DNA of 64,000 nucleotides from the NCBI RefSeq assembly GCF_019511345.1, contig NZ_JAEUAK010000002.1, forward strand, positions 1 through 64,000, written 5' to 3'. The position numbers and the translations under genes are program-made. The notes under the pieces are model-generated. The model saw only the letters and a list, made by a program, of their open reading frames with translations. It had not been told where the DNA came from and did not search any database. This DNA comes from Rhizobium mesosinicum. Its GTDB lineage: Bacteria; Pseudomonadota; Alphaproteobacteria; Rhizobiales; Rhizobiaceae. This document shows, one piece after another, positions 1 to 9,281 of this stretch (positions are counted from its first letter, which is position 1; every line of letters starts with the position of its first letter).

Positions 1-1878
1 ACCCGAGGACGAACTGGAGGGCGGCGGTGACGGAATGGTGGAGGCAATCGTCGAGGCCATCGATGAGGAGAAGCCGCCGATGCGATCGGAAAAACTGCCG
101 CTGTTGAAATTGCCGGAATACCAGCCAGGACTATAGGCAGCCGCGGCGGCCCCTGCGGAAGCTGCAGCCAACCAGGTCTCGAAGGTGCGCGACCAAGGCT
201 TTTCGACACCGAGCGCCACGGCATAGGGCAACAGGGTTTCGAAATGCTGCGGCGACATTTGCGGTGCGCCCGCCATGTTCATGCGGTCTTTTTCGGCGAG
301 CGTCAAATATTGCCGCAGGCCATCGACACCGGCCGTCATCTTGGCGCCAAGCGGCGTTGGCGCCCCCATGATCAAGAAATAGAGAATATTGAAGAGCACG
401 ATGCCGCCCACTGCAAAAAGCATGGGCGTTTCGTGGATTTCCATCAGCGAAGAGCCGAGCGCCAGCACAACGGCGGAGAGAATGCTGAAGCCCACAAAAA
501 CGGCGATAGCGATGGCGATGACTGCAAAAATCTTGCCGACGAGCGAACGGCCGCGATGCAGCGCCTTCGCAAAACCTGCAACGAAGACAGACAGGAAGAC
601 GGAAATGCCGATCGGGATGATCATCAGCGCAATCGTATCCGGCTCCAGCGAGCCGAAGACGAAGAGTGCTACCAGGGCGGCGGCGCTTAGTATCACACCG
701 CCGGTGATATAACCCGCATTGGAATTGTAATATTTGCCGCGGTGTTCCCGCTCGATCGATGAGCGGAAGCTCTGGCCGACCGATTTGACTTTTTCGCCAT
801 TGGCCTTGTCGATGGTGAACGTATCGCCGCTGCCCCCGACCGCCTTCAGGAACTCGGCCTCGCCTGCCTGAAGTTTCTCCTTGCCGAGCGGCTTGTCGGT
901 ACGACGGATGACGATCGAGTCCTTGAGATCTTCAAGCGTGACATAGCCGCGCACCGCAAGGTCGAGCGCGGTTGCCGAAAGTGCGGTCCAGCCCTGGCCG
1001 GAAAAGCCTCTGTTGTCGACGTAATTGACAAGCGCGGGCGAGATATCAGAAGGCGGATCCCAGCGCGGCACGATAATCTCGCGCGCTGGATCACGCCCAA
1101 CCTTCAGCCAGGAGCGCGTATAATAGAGGAAGACGAGGATGAGGCCGCCGAAACCAATGAAATAGTCGCGGTTATCGCTGAACCACCAACTTCTTTCCTG
1201 ATCGGCGTTCGGCGGATTTATCGCACCTTTCGGCAGTTTCGCGGCAAAGGTTAGCCCCTCCTCCTCGTCGAGAGGGGCGGTGGTTGCAACCACCAGCCGG
1301 CCGTCGTCGACGCTCGCGCGCGCATTCTTACCGGTGGCACCAACTGGGCCAGTGAAGAAGGTGATATCTTCGGGCACGACACGCGGCGGAAAGGTGACCG
1401 TCGCTACTGCCGAGCGGATCGGAAAAATCCATCCGTTGCCGGTGACGTTCCAATAGAGCTCGTCATGATCGTCGAAGTAACGGATTTGACGGTTCGTTTT
1501 GTAGGTGAAGACATATTGGTGGCGGCCGGGAGAGACCATCACGTCTTCAGAGCCGGCATAGATACGGATGCCGCCAGTGATGGATTCCGTATGCCAGGGT
1601 TCGTCCCGGCCATCACGCTTGATCGAGACGACACTGAAATCGACGCTGCGGCGCCGCCCGCTCGCATCCCTGAATGTCAGCGGAAAATCACGGAAGATGC
1701 CTCGCCGGATGCGGTCGCCTTCGGCGTTGACGGTGATCGTTTCCGCCACCGTCATCGCCCCGCTCTTTTCCAGCTGAATGGCGGAATCGAAGGAGGCGAT
1801 GAATTCTTCGCCTATGGCTGCGCGCGCCGCAAACAGCAGCAGCAATGCGAAACAAATGCCGAAAAACCGCCGGATCAT
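1..1878 (-). CDS. DUF2207 family membrane protein (3' end outside window)
   Basis: An open frame of 626 codons runs from an ATG at 1878 through the left window edge without a stop, so the C-terminus is missing. The start follows a strong GGGGAGGGGAC ribosome site. The protein opens with a hydrophobic signal peptide (about residues 1-24), followed by an extracytoplasmic DUF2207-type domain, one membrane segment near residue 230, and a cluster of further membrane segments around residues 390-520. The visible end is rich in Ser, Gly and Pro, as is usual for this family. DUF2207 proteins are often encoded beside LemA, and lemA lies two genes upstream in the same orientation, which supports a joint envelope role. 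The biochemical function is unknown. Confidence 0.85.
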   Translation of the reverse strand, partial: MIRRFFGICFALLLLFAARAAIGEEFIASFDSAIQLEKSGAMTVAETITVNAEGDRIRRGIFRDFPLTFRDASGRRRSVDFSVVSIKRDGRDEPWHTESITGGIRIYAGSEDVMVSPGRHQYVFTYKTNRQIRYFDDHDELYWNVTGNGWIFPIRSAVATVTFPPRVVPEDITFFTGPVGATGKNARASVDDGRLVVATTAPLDEEEGLTFAAKLPKGAINPPNADQERSWWFSDNRDYFIGFGGLILVFLYYTRSWLKVGRDPAREIIVPRWDPPSDISPALVNYVDNRGFSGQGWTALSATALDLAVRGYVTLEDLKDSIVIRRTDKPLGKEKLQAGEAEFLKAVGGSGDTFTIDKANGEKVKSVGQSFRSSIEREHRGKYYNSNAGYITGGVILSAAALVALFVFGSLEPDTIALMIIPIGISVFLSVFVAGFAKALHRGRSLVGKIFAVIAIAIAVFVGFSILSAVVLALGSSLMEIHETPMLFAVGGIVLFNILYFLIMGAPTPLGAKMTAGVDGLRQYLTLAEKDRMNMAGAPQMSPQHFETLLPYAVALGVEKPWSRTFETWLAAASAGAAAAAYSPGWYSGNFNSGSFSDRIGGFSSSMASTIASTIPSPPPSSSSSG

Positions 1879-1914
1879 GTCCCCTCCCCCGGTTACGGTT
1901 TGCCCCAGCTTAGC

Positions 1915-3186
1915 TCAGGCTTCGTCTTTGTAGGCAACCCCCAGTCCCGCAAGCGTGCGCCAGTAGGCAGGGAAGGTTTTGCCGACGCAGTCAGGGTCGA
2001 GAATGGTGATGCCGTTGATCTTCAGGCCGGCGAGCGCAAAGCTCATGGCGATGCGGTGATCGGCGAAGGTGTCGATATCGGCCGGCAGGGTCTGACCGGC
2101 GAGCGCAGGATCGGAATGGACGATGAGATCATCGCCGTCCTCGACTGCAAGGTCATCGCGGATGTTGTTCAGGCCCGTCGACAGCGCGCGGATACGGTCA
2201 CATTCCTTGACGCGCAGATTGGCGATGCCGACAAAACGCACCGGCGTCTCGTTGAAAGCGGCAAGGACGGCGATCGTCGGGATGGCATCCTGCATCTGCG
2301 AGCCGTCGATCTCAGCCGGCAGGTGCGGGAATTTTGCGATCGTCTCATAGGCCTTGGCATCGGGCTGGGTGAACGCCTCATTAGCGACTCCGAGATCGAT
2401 ATTGCCGCCGCTCAGCACTTCGGCCGCCCACAGATATGTTGCCGCGGAGGCATCCGGCTCGATGACGAAATCGGTTGCGGTGTAGCCGGTCGGCTCGACG
2501 CGCCAGGTCGCGGCATCGAGCTGCTCCACCTTGGCGCCGAAGGCTTCCATGGCGGCGAGGGTCAGATCGACATAACCGCGGGCGCCGATATCGGTACCGG
2601 CAAGCGCGATCGTCACGGGTGCGTTGGCGCCCGGGTTGGCAAGCGGTGCTGCCATCAGAAGGGCGGAGACATACTGGCTCGAAAGGCCGGCATCGATTTC
2701 AACGCGCCCCGCGGCGAAATGTCCATTGCCGCGCACAGTCACCGGCGGGCAGCCAGTCGGCGCCTCGGCATCCAGCCCAAGCGACTTCAGGGCTGCGACC
2801 AGCGGGCCGATCGGGCGCTTGCGCATGTGCTCGTCGCCATCGACAACGACAGTGCCTTCGACAGAAGCGACAGCCGCTGTCAAGAAACGGGTCGCCGTGC
2901 CGGCATTGCCGAGGAAGAGTGGGGCTTTCGGCTGATGGAGCTTTCCGCTGCCAGTGACGACGAAGGTCGTATCGTCAGGCTCGTCGATCTGCACGCCCAT
3001 GGCCCTGAGCGCCTCGGCCATATATTTCGTGTCGTCGCTCTTCAGCGCGCCGGTCAGCCGGCTCGTGCCCTTGGCAAGGCCTGCCAGCAGCAGGGCGCGG
3101 TTTGTGATCGACTTCGAGCCCGGAACCACGGCACGACCGGTGAGCGGCTTGCCCGGCGGGATGATGGTGAGCTTGGCTTTACTCAT
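1915..3186 (-). CDS. aroA: 3-phosphoshikimate 1-carboxyvinyltransferase (EPSP synthase), non-CP4 type
   Basis: This 423-residue protein has the expected EPSP synthase signatures: PGSKSITNRALLLAGLA near the N-terminus (substrate Lys and Arg), LFLGNAGTATRFL, a DAGLSSQY serine pair, RVKECDRI, and DHRIAMSFALAGL near the C-terminus. It should join shikimate-3-phosphate and phosphoenolpyruvate in the chorismate pathway. It is closer to the class I pattern than to the CP4-like enzyme that I recall as the usual rhizobial AroA, but the position matching Pro101 of the E. coli enzyme is Phe. It lies between lemA (83 bp) and the DUF2207 gene (36 bp), not beside cmk/rpsA, so it may be a second copy. The start has AGAAGAGAC upstream. 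The enzyme call is firm; its role as the main or a second aroA is inference. Confidence 0.92.
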   Translation of the reverse strand: MSKAKLTIIPPGKPLTGRAVVPGSKSITNRALLLAGLAKGTSRLTGALKSDDTKYMAEALRAMGVQIDEPDDTTFVVTGSGKLHQPKAPLFLGNAGTATRFLTAAVASVEGTVVVDGDEHMRKRPIGPLVAALKSLGLDAEAPTGCPPVTVRGNGHFAAGRVEIDAGLSSQYVSALLMAAPLANPGANAPVTIALAGTDIGARGYVDLTLAAMEAFGAKVEQLDAATWRVEPTGYTATDFVIEPDASAATYLWAAEVLSGGNIDLGVANEAFTQPDAKAYETIAKFPHLPAEIDGSQMQDAIPTIAVLAAFNETPVRFVGIANLRVKECDRIRALSTGLNNIRDDLAVEDGDDLIVHSDPALAGQTLPADIDTFADHRIAMSFALAGLKINGITILDPDCVGKTFPAYWRTLAGLGVAYKDEA

Positions 3187-3269
3187 TGCGCTTGTCTCTT
3201 CTGTCCATTGCAGCGGCCGCGCACGGCCACGTCGGACTGCTCATAGCAGTTTTTGTGCAAAGACAAAGG

Positions 3270-3821
3270 TCAGAACTTGACGGATGGTACGGCGCGATCG
3301 GCCTCGTTGGTGATTTCGAAATATTCGCGCTTGGCAAAACCGAACTGGCCGGCGATGAGGTTCGACGGGAAGCTCTCGACCTTGACGTTCAGATCGCGGG
3401 CAGCACCGTTGTAATAGCGGCGCGCCATCTGGATTTCGCTTTCCATCGTTTCCAGCGAGGCCTGGAGTTCGGAGAAATTCTGGTTGGCCTTCAGATCGGG
3501 ATAGGCTTCAGCGAGCGCCATCACCCGGCCGAGCGCCTGGCCGAGCAGGCCTTCCGCCTGCGCCCTGCCGGCAACATCGCCAGCGGGAACCGCCTGCGCT
3601 CTGTTGCGAAGTTCGACAACCTCTTCGAGCGTGCTCTTTTCATGGGCGGCATAGCCTTTGACGGTCTCGATCAGGTTCGGGATCAGATCCGCACGGCGCT
3701 TCAGCTGCACATCGATGCCGGACCAGGCTTCCTCGGCCATCTGCCGGGAACGGACGAGGCCGTTATAGATGAAGACAACGTAGAGTGCGATCAGAACGAT
3801 GACGCCAAGAGCGATATACAT
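3270..3821 (-). CDS. lemA: LemA family protein
   Basis: The 183-residue product has one N-terminal membrane segment (residues 2-19), then the helical LemA core with the conserved block around YNGLVRSRQMAEEAWSGIDV and Gln/Arg-rich helices (QLKRRADLIPNLIETVKGYA). This topology places most of the protein outside the cytoplasmic membrane. AGAGGATT lies just ahead of the ATG. LemA proteins commonly pair with DUF2207 or TPM-domain proteins. Here aroA separates lemA from the DUF2207 gene, all on the same strand with short gaps, so they are probably cotranscribed. The molecular role of the family is not settled. Confidence 0.93.
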   Translation of the reverse strand: MYIALGVIVLIALYVVFIYNGLVRSRQMAEEAWSGIDVQLKRRADLIPNLIETVKGYAAHEKSTLEEVVELRNRAQAVPAGDVAGRAQAEGLLGQALGRVMALAEAYPDLKANQNFSELQASLETMESEIQMARRYYNGAARDLNVKVESFPSNLIAGQFGFAKREYFEITNEADRAVPSVKF

Positions 3822-3882
3822 CGCGAATCCTCTGCAACGAAGTAATGTACGCGCGGAGACTACTCAGGTTTACTGGCTGCCG

Positions 3883-4434
3883 TCAAACGCCGATATCGGC
3901 CAGGATTCTGGCAGTCGTCTGCTCCGGTGAAAGGCTTGTCGTATCGATTTCGATGGTGCGTTCAGCCAGCCCACGCAGCAGTGTGTAGTTTGCCCGCAGC
4001 CGCTGCAGCATCGCCGTATCCGTCAGCTTGAGCGCCTCGGATCGGCCGGGAGAGATGAGGCGCCTGGCATTCTCCTCCGGCGCGCAATCGAGGAGAATCG
4101 CGATCAGATCCGCGCCCCTAGCGGCAGCGAGATCGAGATACCAGGAGAACATCGCACTATCATGCTCATCCTCCGCAAGAGCATCGGTAAAGACAAAGCT
4201 TTCAGCCGGATCGGCGCGCACGGCATGATCGAAAACCGCTCGCCGGATCTGCTCACGCAGTGATGCATGCAGGGGGTTGCTGCGGGCGAAAAGAGCTTCG
4301 GCCGGATTAAGCAGCATGTGATTGTCGATGAGCCGCGCGCCGAGCCTTTTCGCCAGCAAGCGGCCGATAGTCAGCTTCCCAGTGCCTGGCCAGCCATTGA
4401 TATGAACTATACGGCTCGCAGGCTTTTGCGTCAC
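3883..4434 (-). CDS. P-loop NTP-binding kinase-like protein
   Basis: The start is taken as the GTG at 4434, which overlaps the glyQ stop codon (GTGA), implying translational coupling and a 183-residue product. Residues about 12-20 form a Walker A loop, GWPGTGKLT, directly after the first beta strand (RIVHIN). A later LIAILLDC strand and an Arg-rich lid region ([13 protein letters not shown]) fit the fold of small-molecule kinases in the AAA_18/AAA_33 group. The substrate is unknown. An upstream extension to 4599 in the same frame lies wholly inside glyQ and looks like shadow sequence, so it was left out. The kinase fold is seen in sequence; activity is inference. Confidence 0.8.
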   Translation of the reverse strand: MTQKPASRIVHINGWPGTGKLTIGRLLAKRLGARLIDNHMLLNPAEALFARSNPLHASLREQIRRAVFDHAVRADPAESFVFTDALAEDEHDSAMFSWYLDLAAARGADLIAILLDCAPEENARRLISPGRSEALKLTDTAMLQRLRANYTLLRGLAERTIEIDTTSLSPEQTTARILADIGV

Positions 4435-5390
4435 GCGGCCTCTTTCGACAAGTTGACGCCACCAGCATCCGTCAGCAGGAAGGCTTCGCCACAGGCCTTC
4501 GCCAGAGTGCGTACACGCAGGATATAACTCTGGCGCTCGGTGACGGAGATCACGCCGCGGGCGTCGAGCAGGTTGAAGACGTGGCTGGCCTTGATGCACT
4601 GGTCATAGGCCGGGAAGACGCATTTGTGCAGGCGCCGGTTGGCATTGTCGCCGGGAGCGCCGGCGGCGAGCAGTGCCTGGCATTCCTTCTCGGCATCGAT
4701 GAAATGGCGATGCAGCATCTCGGTATTGGCGAATTCGAAGTTGTGGCGGGAATATTCCTGCTCGGCCTGCAGGAAGACATCGCCATAACTGATTTTCTCG
4801 TCGCCTTCGCGGCCGTTGAAGTTCAGGTCGTAGACATTGTCGACGCCCTGGACATACATGGCAAGGCGCTCCAGACCATAGGTCAGCTCGCCGGCGACCG
4901 GCGAACATTCGATGCCGCAGATCTGCTGGAAATAGGTGAATTGCGAGACTTCCATGCCGTCGCACCAGCATTCCCAACCGAGGCCCCAGGCGCCGAGCGT
5001 CGGGCTTTCCCAGTCATCCTCGACGAAGCGGATATCGTGCAGCAGCGGATCGAGGCCGATGGCGGCGAGCGAGCCGAGATACAGCTCCTGCAGGTTCGAC
5101 GGGTTCGGCTTCAGGATGACCTGATACTGGTAATAGTGCTGCAGGCGGTTCGGGTTTTCGCCGTATCGGCCGTCGGAGGGACGGCGGGAGGGCTGAACAT
5201 AAGCTGCCTTCCACGGCTTCGGTCCGAGCGCGCGCAACGTAGTGGCCGGGTGGAAGGTGCCGGCGCCGACTTCCATGTCATAGGGCTGGAGGACCGCACA
5301 ACCCTTGTCCGCCCAGTAATTATGCAGGGTCAGGATCAGCGCCTGGAAAGAGCGCTTGGGGTTCATATGGTCTGGAATTGTCGCGGACAT
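4431..5390 (-). CDS. glyQ: Glycyl-tRNA synthetase alpha subunit
   Basis: This is the catalytic alpha chain of the heterotetrameric bacterial glycyl-tRNA synthetase, which charges tRNA-Gly together with GlyS. Hallmarks are [19 protein letters not shown], the block [20 protein letters not shown], and [22 protein letters not shown]. The length from the chosen ATG ([16 protein letters not shown]) is 319 residues, slightly longer than the E. coli enzyme; an internal ATG at 5366 (MNPKRSFQ) is the main alternative. The gene lies downstream of the 63-residue membrane protein gene and is overlapped by the P-loop gene. glyS is not in the window; it could lie beyond the left edge. Confidence 0.97.
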   Translation of the reverse strand: MSATIPDHMNPKRSFQALILTLHNYWADKGCAVLQPYDMEVGAGTFHPATTLRALGPKPWKAAYVQPSRRPSDGRYGENPNRLQHYYQYQVILKPNPSNLQELYLGSLAAIGLDPLLHDIRFVEDDWESPTLGAWGLGWECWCDGMEVSQFTYFQQICGIECSPVAGELTYGLERLAMYVQGVDNVYDLNFNGREGDEKISYGDVFLQAEQEYSRHNFEFANTEMLHRHFIDAEKECQALLAAGAPGDNANRRLHKCVFPAYDQCIKASHVFNLLDARGVISVTERQSYILRVRTLAKACGEAFLLTDAGGVNLSKEAA

Positions 5391-5501
5391 GGAAGAGCAC
5401 CGATTGCTTGAAGTATGAGCGCGACAGGTGCCACGCAGCGCCGCAGGGGTCAAGGCTTTTGCACTGTATTCGCCGAAAGCCAGGTGCTGCTTCGCCGAGC
5501 G

Positions 5502-5693
5502 TTATTCGTCTTCCCGCTTGAGGCGATATTCGCCCGTTGCCGGATCCTTCACCAGCGTGCCGATCGCTCCCGTCTGGCGCTCTTTCTGGGCGCGGCGGGA
5601 TTTTTCAGTAAGCTTCTGCGCGTCGGAGACGAAGCGGCGATACAGCCACCAGCCCGCGCAGACGAGGATCAATAACGTGATAAGCTGTGCCAT
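5502..5693 (-). CDS. Small single-pass membrane protein
   Basis: A 63-residue protein starts with a hydrophobic helix (LITLLILVCAGWWLYRRF) and continues as a charged cytoplasmic tail ending KDPATGEYRLKREDE. GAGGGGAC sits at the proper distance from the ATG. It lies 18 bp after the S49 peptidase gene and 111 bp before glyQ on the same strand, so it is probably part of that transcript. I know similar small proteins beside glyQ in Rhizobiaceae but no function for them. Confidence 0.78.
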   Translation of the reverse strand: MAQLITLLILVCAGWWLYRRFVSDAQKLTEKSRRAQKERQTGAIGTLVKDPATGEYRLKREDE

Positions 5694-5711
5694 GTCCCCT
5701 CGTCTCTCCCG

Positions 5712-6572
5712 TCAAAGCCCGTAGCGGCTCCACAATGCTCTTTCCTCCGCCGCTTCGACAAGCCCCGATGCGAGGCCGGACGCCGCACCTTCGAGCGAGA
5801 CGGGCGCGACACCGGGAATACGTCGGCCGAGCAGGCCGCGGGCAGCGGTGATAAGCTGCAGCTTCGTTTTCTGGCCGTAGCGTTTCTTCAGTTCCTGGCG
5901 CATGTCGCCGAGCCCGTCGATCAGGCCGAGTTCCAGGCCGCGCGTGCCGCTCCAGAAGAGGCCGGAGAAAACTGTCGCATCATCCGTCAGCTTACCGGCG
6001 CGGCGCTCGCGCACCATGGAGATGAAGACCTGGTGAATCTCCAGCTGCAGGCTCTTCAGATATTCGATGTCCTTTTCCTTCTCGGGCTGGAAGGGATCGA
6101 GGATCACCTTGTTTTCGCCTGCTGTGTAGACGCGACGCTCGACACCGATCTTCTTCAGGAGCTCCGGAAAACCGAAGCCGCCAGAGACGACGCCGATCGA
6201 GCCCACAATGGAGGTCGGATCGGCGATGATCTCATCCCCCGCCAGCGCGATCATGTAGCCGCCGGAGGCTGCCACATCCTCCACGAAGACCAGAACCTTC
6301 TTCTGCTTTTCACGCGCAAGCTCGCGGATGCGGGTGAAGATAAGGCGGGACTGGACGGGCGAGCCGCCCGGCGAATTGATGGAGATGGCAACGGCCGGTG
6401 TGTCCTTCATGGAGAAGGCCTTTTCAAGCACCGGCGCAACATTGGCGAGATTGAGGGTCGGGCGGAATTGGCCGCCCCCGCTGATGATCGCGCCCTGCAG
6501 CCTGACGACCGGGATGATGATCCCATCTCCGCGAAACCGCTTCGGCATCAGCCTTCTCAAAAATCCAGCCAT
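5712..6572 (-). CDS. S49 family serine peptidase (SppA/SohB-like)
   Basis: The 286-residue protein belongs to the signal peptide peptidase/protease IV class. The motif SINSPGGSPVQS and the block VEDVAASGGYMIALAGD (nucleophile Ser) are characteristic, followed by SIVGSIGVVSGGF and a conserved Lys-containing helix. The start at 6572 (MAGFLRRLMPKRF) is backed by GGTGAAGGAAAAGAA; a longer frame to 6680 runs through the regulatory gap and is unlikely. There is no obvious cleavable signal, and the length fits the short single-domain form. Proposed role: degradation of leftover signal peptides or small membrane proteins. It is divergent from mntH. Confidence 0.9.
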   Translation of the reverse strand: MAGFLRRLMPKRFRGDGIIIPVVRLQGAIISGGGQFRPTLNLANVAPVLEKAFSMKDTPAVAISINSPGGSPVQSRLIFTRIRELAREKQKKVLVFVEDVAASGGYMIALAGDEIIADPTSIVGSIGVVSGGFGFPELLKKIGVERRVYTAGENKVILDPFQPEKEKDIEYLKSLQLEIHQVFISMVRERRAGKLTDDATVFSGLFWSGTRGLELGLIDGLGDMRQELKKRYGQKTKLQLITAARGLLGRRIPGVAPVSLEGAASGLASGLVEAAEERALWSRYGL

Positions 6573-6608
6573 TTCTTTTCCTTCACCATCGGCGGCGCCA
6601 GCATGCAC

Positions 6609-6634
6609 ATGCACATTACAAGGGCATTGCATGT
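6609..6634. promoter_or_regulatory. Inverted repeat in the S49 peptidase-mntH divergent gap
   Basis: CATGCA and TGCATG are separated by 14 bases between the two divergent genes, with further ATGC-rich sequence on both sides. It may be an operator, but I cannot assign a regulator. Confidence 0.3.
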
Positions 6635-6696
6635 ATGCGCTGGAACGACAAACGCAATGGCTGCGTTCCGAAAATGGCAAGCGGCATTTTTCTTTT

Positions 6697-6711
6697 TGCG
6701 AATGACTTGCA
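6697..6711. promoter_or_regulatory. Candidate manganese-responsive (Mur/MntR-like) operator
   Basis: TGCGAATGACTTGCA is an imperfect 15-bp palindrome ending in TGC and GCA, 53 bp ahead of the mntH start. TGCAA-type palindromes upstream of mntH and sitABCD are bound by the Fur-family regulator Mur in rhizobia. The assignment rests on position and symmetry only. Confidence 0.4.
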
Positions 6712-6763
6712 TTATCATTCTAATCAGACATAGTACCAACATGGACAAACAGGTGAAAATGGC

Positions 6764-8107
6764 ATGGACATCATAAATCCGAAGGCAAAGGGCGGCTGGC
6801 GGACCGAGCGCGGGGAAGCTTCACTCTCCGACGTCTATCGTACGGTTGGTACAGGCCGACACAGCTCCACGTGGCGGCGCGCGGCAGCCTTCCTCGGCCC
6901 CGGCTACATGGTGGCGGTCGGCTACATGGACCCTGGCAACTGGGCAACCTCGCTCGCCGGCGGATCGAAGTTCGGCTATGCGCTGCTAACCGTCGCACTG
7001 CTTTCGAACATCATGGCGATCGTGCTGCAATCGCTTTGCGCGCGTCTTGCCATCGGCTCCGGTCGCGACCTGGCGCAGGCCTGTCGCGATGCCTATCCGA
7101 GCTATGTCGCAGTGCCGCTCTGGGCCTTTGCGGAAATCGCCATCATCGCCACCGATATTGCCGAGGTGATCGGCACGGCGATCGGCCTCAATCTGCTTTT
7201 CGGCATTCCGCTCGAAATCGGCGTGCTGATCACCGCGCTCGACGTCTTCGTCATCCTTCTGCTGCAGAGGCTCGGCTTCCGCTGGATGGAGGCCTTCATC
7301 ATCACATTGCTCGGCGTCATCGCGATCTGCTTTGCGGTACAGATCTTCCTGGCCGACCCGCAATGGGGCGCCGTCATCAGAGGCTTCCTACCGACAACAG
7401 AGGTCGTCACCAACCCGGAAATGCTCTACCTGGCGCTCGGTATTCTGGGTGCTACCGTGATGCCGCACAATCTTTACCTTCACTCCGGCATCGTGCAGAC
7501 ACGCTCCTACGGCCATAGCGTGCCGGAGAAGAAGGAAGCGCTGACCTTTGCGACCCTCGACTCCACCGTGGCGCTCTGCTTCGCACTTCTGATCAACGCC
7601 TCGATCCTGATCCTTGCAGCAGCCGCCTTCAATGCCAACGGCAAGACGGATGTGGTGGAACTCGGTGAGGCGCATTCGCTGCTGTCGCCGCTGCTGGGCC
7701 TTGCGATTGCGCCGACGCTCTTCGGTATTGCGCTGCTCTGCTGCGGCCTGAATTCCACGGTTACCGCGACGCTTGCCGGGCAGATCGTCATGGAAGGCTT
7801 CCTGAAAATCCGGCTGAAGCCGTGGGTGCGACGCCTGATCACTCGTGCCATCGCGATCGTTCCCGCGGCTTTCGTGACGATCTGGTATGGCAATCAGGGC
7901 ACGGCAGAACTGCTGATCCTGACCCAAGTGGTGCTCAGCCTGCAGCTTTCCTTCGCCGTCTTTCCGCTCGTCATGTTCACGGCCAGCAAGGCGAAGATGG
8001 GGGAACTCGTCGCCCCGAAATGGCTCAGCGCCGTCGCCTACGTGATCGCTGTCGTGATCGCCGGTCTGAACGTCAAGCTGCTCCTCGACTTCGTGAGCGG
8101 AGGCTAA
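6764..8107 (+). CDS. mntH: NRAMP-family divalent metal (Mn2+) transporter
   Basis: The 447-residue protein has about 11 membrane helices. It carries the NRAMP metal-site motifs: DPGN in helix 1 ([19 protein letters not shown]) and MPHNLYLHS in helix 6. It should import Mn2+ (possibly Fe2+) by proton symport. The start follows AGGTG eight bases upstream. A short 11-codon frame beginning at 6741 overlaps this start in another frame. The gene stands alone, between the S49 peptidase gene (divergent) and the methyltransferase gene (convergent), and has an Mur-like palindrome upstream. Function is firm from the motifs; metal preference is from family knowledge. Confidence 0.95.
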   Translation: MDIINPKAKGGWRTERGEASLSDVYRTVGTGRHSSTWRRAAAFLGPGYMVAVGYMDPGNWATSLAGGSKFGYALLTVALLSNIMAIVLQSLCARLAIGSGRDLAQACRDAYPSYVAVPLWAFAEIAIIATDIAEVIGTAIGLNLLFGIPLEIGVLITALDVFVILLLQRLGFRWMEAFIITLLGVIAICFAVQIFLADPQWGAVIRGFLPTTEVVTNPEMLYLALGILGATVMPHNLYLHSGIVQTRSYGHSVPEKKEALTFATLDSTVALCFALLINASILILAAAAFNANGKTDVVELGEAHSLLSPLLGLAIAPTLFGIALLCCGLNSTVTATLAGQIVMEGFLKIRLKPWVRRLITRAIAIVPAAFVTIWYGNQGTAELLILTQVVLSLQLSFAVFPLVMFTASKAKMGELVAPKWLSAVAYVIAVVIAGLNVKLLLDFVSGG

Positions 8108-8141
8108 ACCTGTTCTCGGGCAATTCCTGAACTGGTTCTTT

Positions 8142-8187
8142 ACGCCATTCAAAACGGAAACCGCTGCACAGTTCTCGTGGAATAGCT
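8142..8187. repeat. Rhizobial intergenic palindromic repeat, degenerate copy 1
   Basis: ACGCCATTC...GGAAACCGCTGCACA...GTGGAATAGCT is a decayed member of the repeat family seen again at 16175 and 55382 (ACGCAATTCC...GGAATTGCT). Its right end abuts the stop codon of the minus-strand methyltransferase gene. Confidence 0.6.
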
Positions 8188-8964
8188 TCAGAGCCTGCCA
8201 TAAGCCGCGCGGCCATTGTTGAAATCATCAACGAGAGGGGAGAACTTGTGGCTCCCCTCTTCATGCATGAAGAGGGGAGCACGCAGCGAAAGCCGTGCCC
8301 GTGAGCCCTTGATCGCCGTCATCAGGATGCGGACGGCGTTTTCTCCTTCACGCGGATGAATGGCAGTGATCTCAATTCCGCCGAAGCGCTTGCCGCAGGC
8401 ATCAATGATCTCGGCGATCGATTGCGGCCTTGCGATCAAAGATAATTGACCGCCCGGGATCATGATGGCGCCGGCTGTGCGAACCCAGCTTTCGAACAGG
8501 CCGTCCGTCATGGCATGAGCTTCGGCCTTCAGCGCATCGGGCGTCCTGCGATCGCCGGCATCGTTGAACGGCGGGTTCATAATAACGTGATCAAAGCTCT
8601 CGTCGATGAGACCCGCATCATTGCGCGCCCTGGCTGTCAACGTGACATCGGCTTCGATGACCGAGACGCGGTCCGCCATATGGGCATTGTCAGGCAGATC
8701 GACACTTCGGCGGGCATAGTTTGCCATCTCTGCCGAGCGCTCGAATAGCACGACCTCAGCCTTCGGAAGACGGGACGCGACGGCAAGACCCGCCGCACCT
8801 GCACCAGCACCGAGATCGGCAACCTTTATTGGGCGATCATCGGCAACAAGGGCGGCTAGCAGCATGGCGTCCATGCCTGCGCGGTGCCCCCTGCCCTTCG
8901 GCTGGACAATATGGAAAAGGCCGCGATGAAAGGCGTCTATCGTGTCAGTCACCGCTTGCGTCAT
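8188..8964 (-). CDS. TrmN6/YfiC-like N6-adenine methyltransferase
   Basis: A 258-residue class I SAM-dependent methyltransferase. Motif I is VADLGAGAGAAGLAVA, and the catalytic NPPF motif typical of N6-adenine or glutamine methyltransferases is in HVIMNPPFNDAG. The layout matches the tRNA1(Val) A37 N6-methyltransferase family (TrmN6/YfiC), so a tRNA target is likely but not proven. The start at 8964 has GGAAGTGAAAAG in front; a longer frame to 9006 would overlap the DUF2007 gene. The coding region contains a perfect 30-bp palindrome (8251-8280) near its 3' end. It is probably cotranscribed with the DUF2007 gene 4 bp upstream. Confidence 0.88.
   Translation of the reverse strand: MTQAVTDTIDAFHRGLFHIVQPKGRGHRAGMDAMLLAALVADDRPIKVADLGAGAGAAGLAVASRLPKAEVVLFERSAEMANYARRSVDLPDNAHMADRVSVIEADVTLTARARNDAGLIDESFDHVIMNPPFNDAGDRRTPDALKAEAHAMTDGLFESWVRTAGAIMIPGGQLSLIARPQSIAEIIDACGKRFGGIEITAIHPREGENAVRILMTAIKGSRARLSLRAPLFMHEEGSHKFSPLVDDFNNGRAAYGRL
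8251..8280. repeat. Perfect 30-bp palindrome inside a coding region
   Basis: GCTCCCCTCTTCATG is followed at once by its exact reverse complement, with no spacer. It encodes part of APLFMHEEGS in the methyltransferase and could form a cruciform or an mRNA hairpin. Confidence 0.95.
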
Positions 8965-8968
8965 CTTT

Positions 8969-9196
8969 TCACTTCCGCTCGCGCAATTCGCCGCCGAGAC
9001 CCGCATCGGTGAGGATGCGGCGGGCTAGATCGGCCATCGCCTCATCGACCAACAGGCGACGCGGCAGCATGCCGAGCGAACCCTCCAGCACGCTCATACC
9101 CTGATCGGCGATGAAGCACGGAATTCCCGCATCCTTCATAAGGCTCTCTGCAAATGAGAGCAGAACGGGATCGTTTGCGCGGATAAGCTCATGCAT
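8969..9196 (-). CDS. DUF2007 domain-containing protein
   Basis: A 75-residue protein (MHELIRANDPVLLSFAESLMKDAGIPCFIADQ) with the compact alpha/beta layout of DUF2007 (signal-transducing PII-like fold). It begins with the helix-strand pair seen across Rhizobiales and ends 4 bp before the methyltransferase start. It is divergent from the prenyl synthase gene. No function is established for the family; the pairing suggests a cytoplasmic regulatory partner, which is inference. Confidence 0.88.
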   Translation of the reverse strand: MHELIRANDPVLLSFAESLMKDAGIPCFIADQGMSVLEGSLGMLPRRLLVDEAMADLARRILTDAGLGGELRERK

Positions 9197-9281
9197 TTGC
9201 CGTCATTTTCCTTTTCGAATTTGCTGGCAGCGACAATTCACCCCTTGCCGCTTCCATCGCCCCTTTCTATTGTCAAAGGCA

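Noticed and set aside
1465..3246. A 593-codon plus-strand frame
   Set aside because: It is antisense to aroA and the DUF2207 gene and has no family features.
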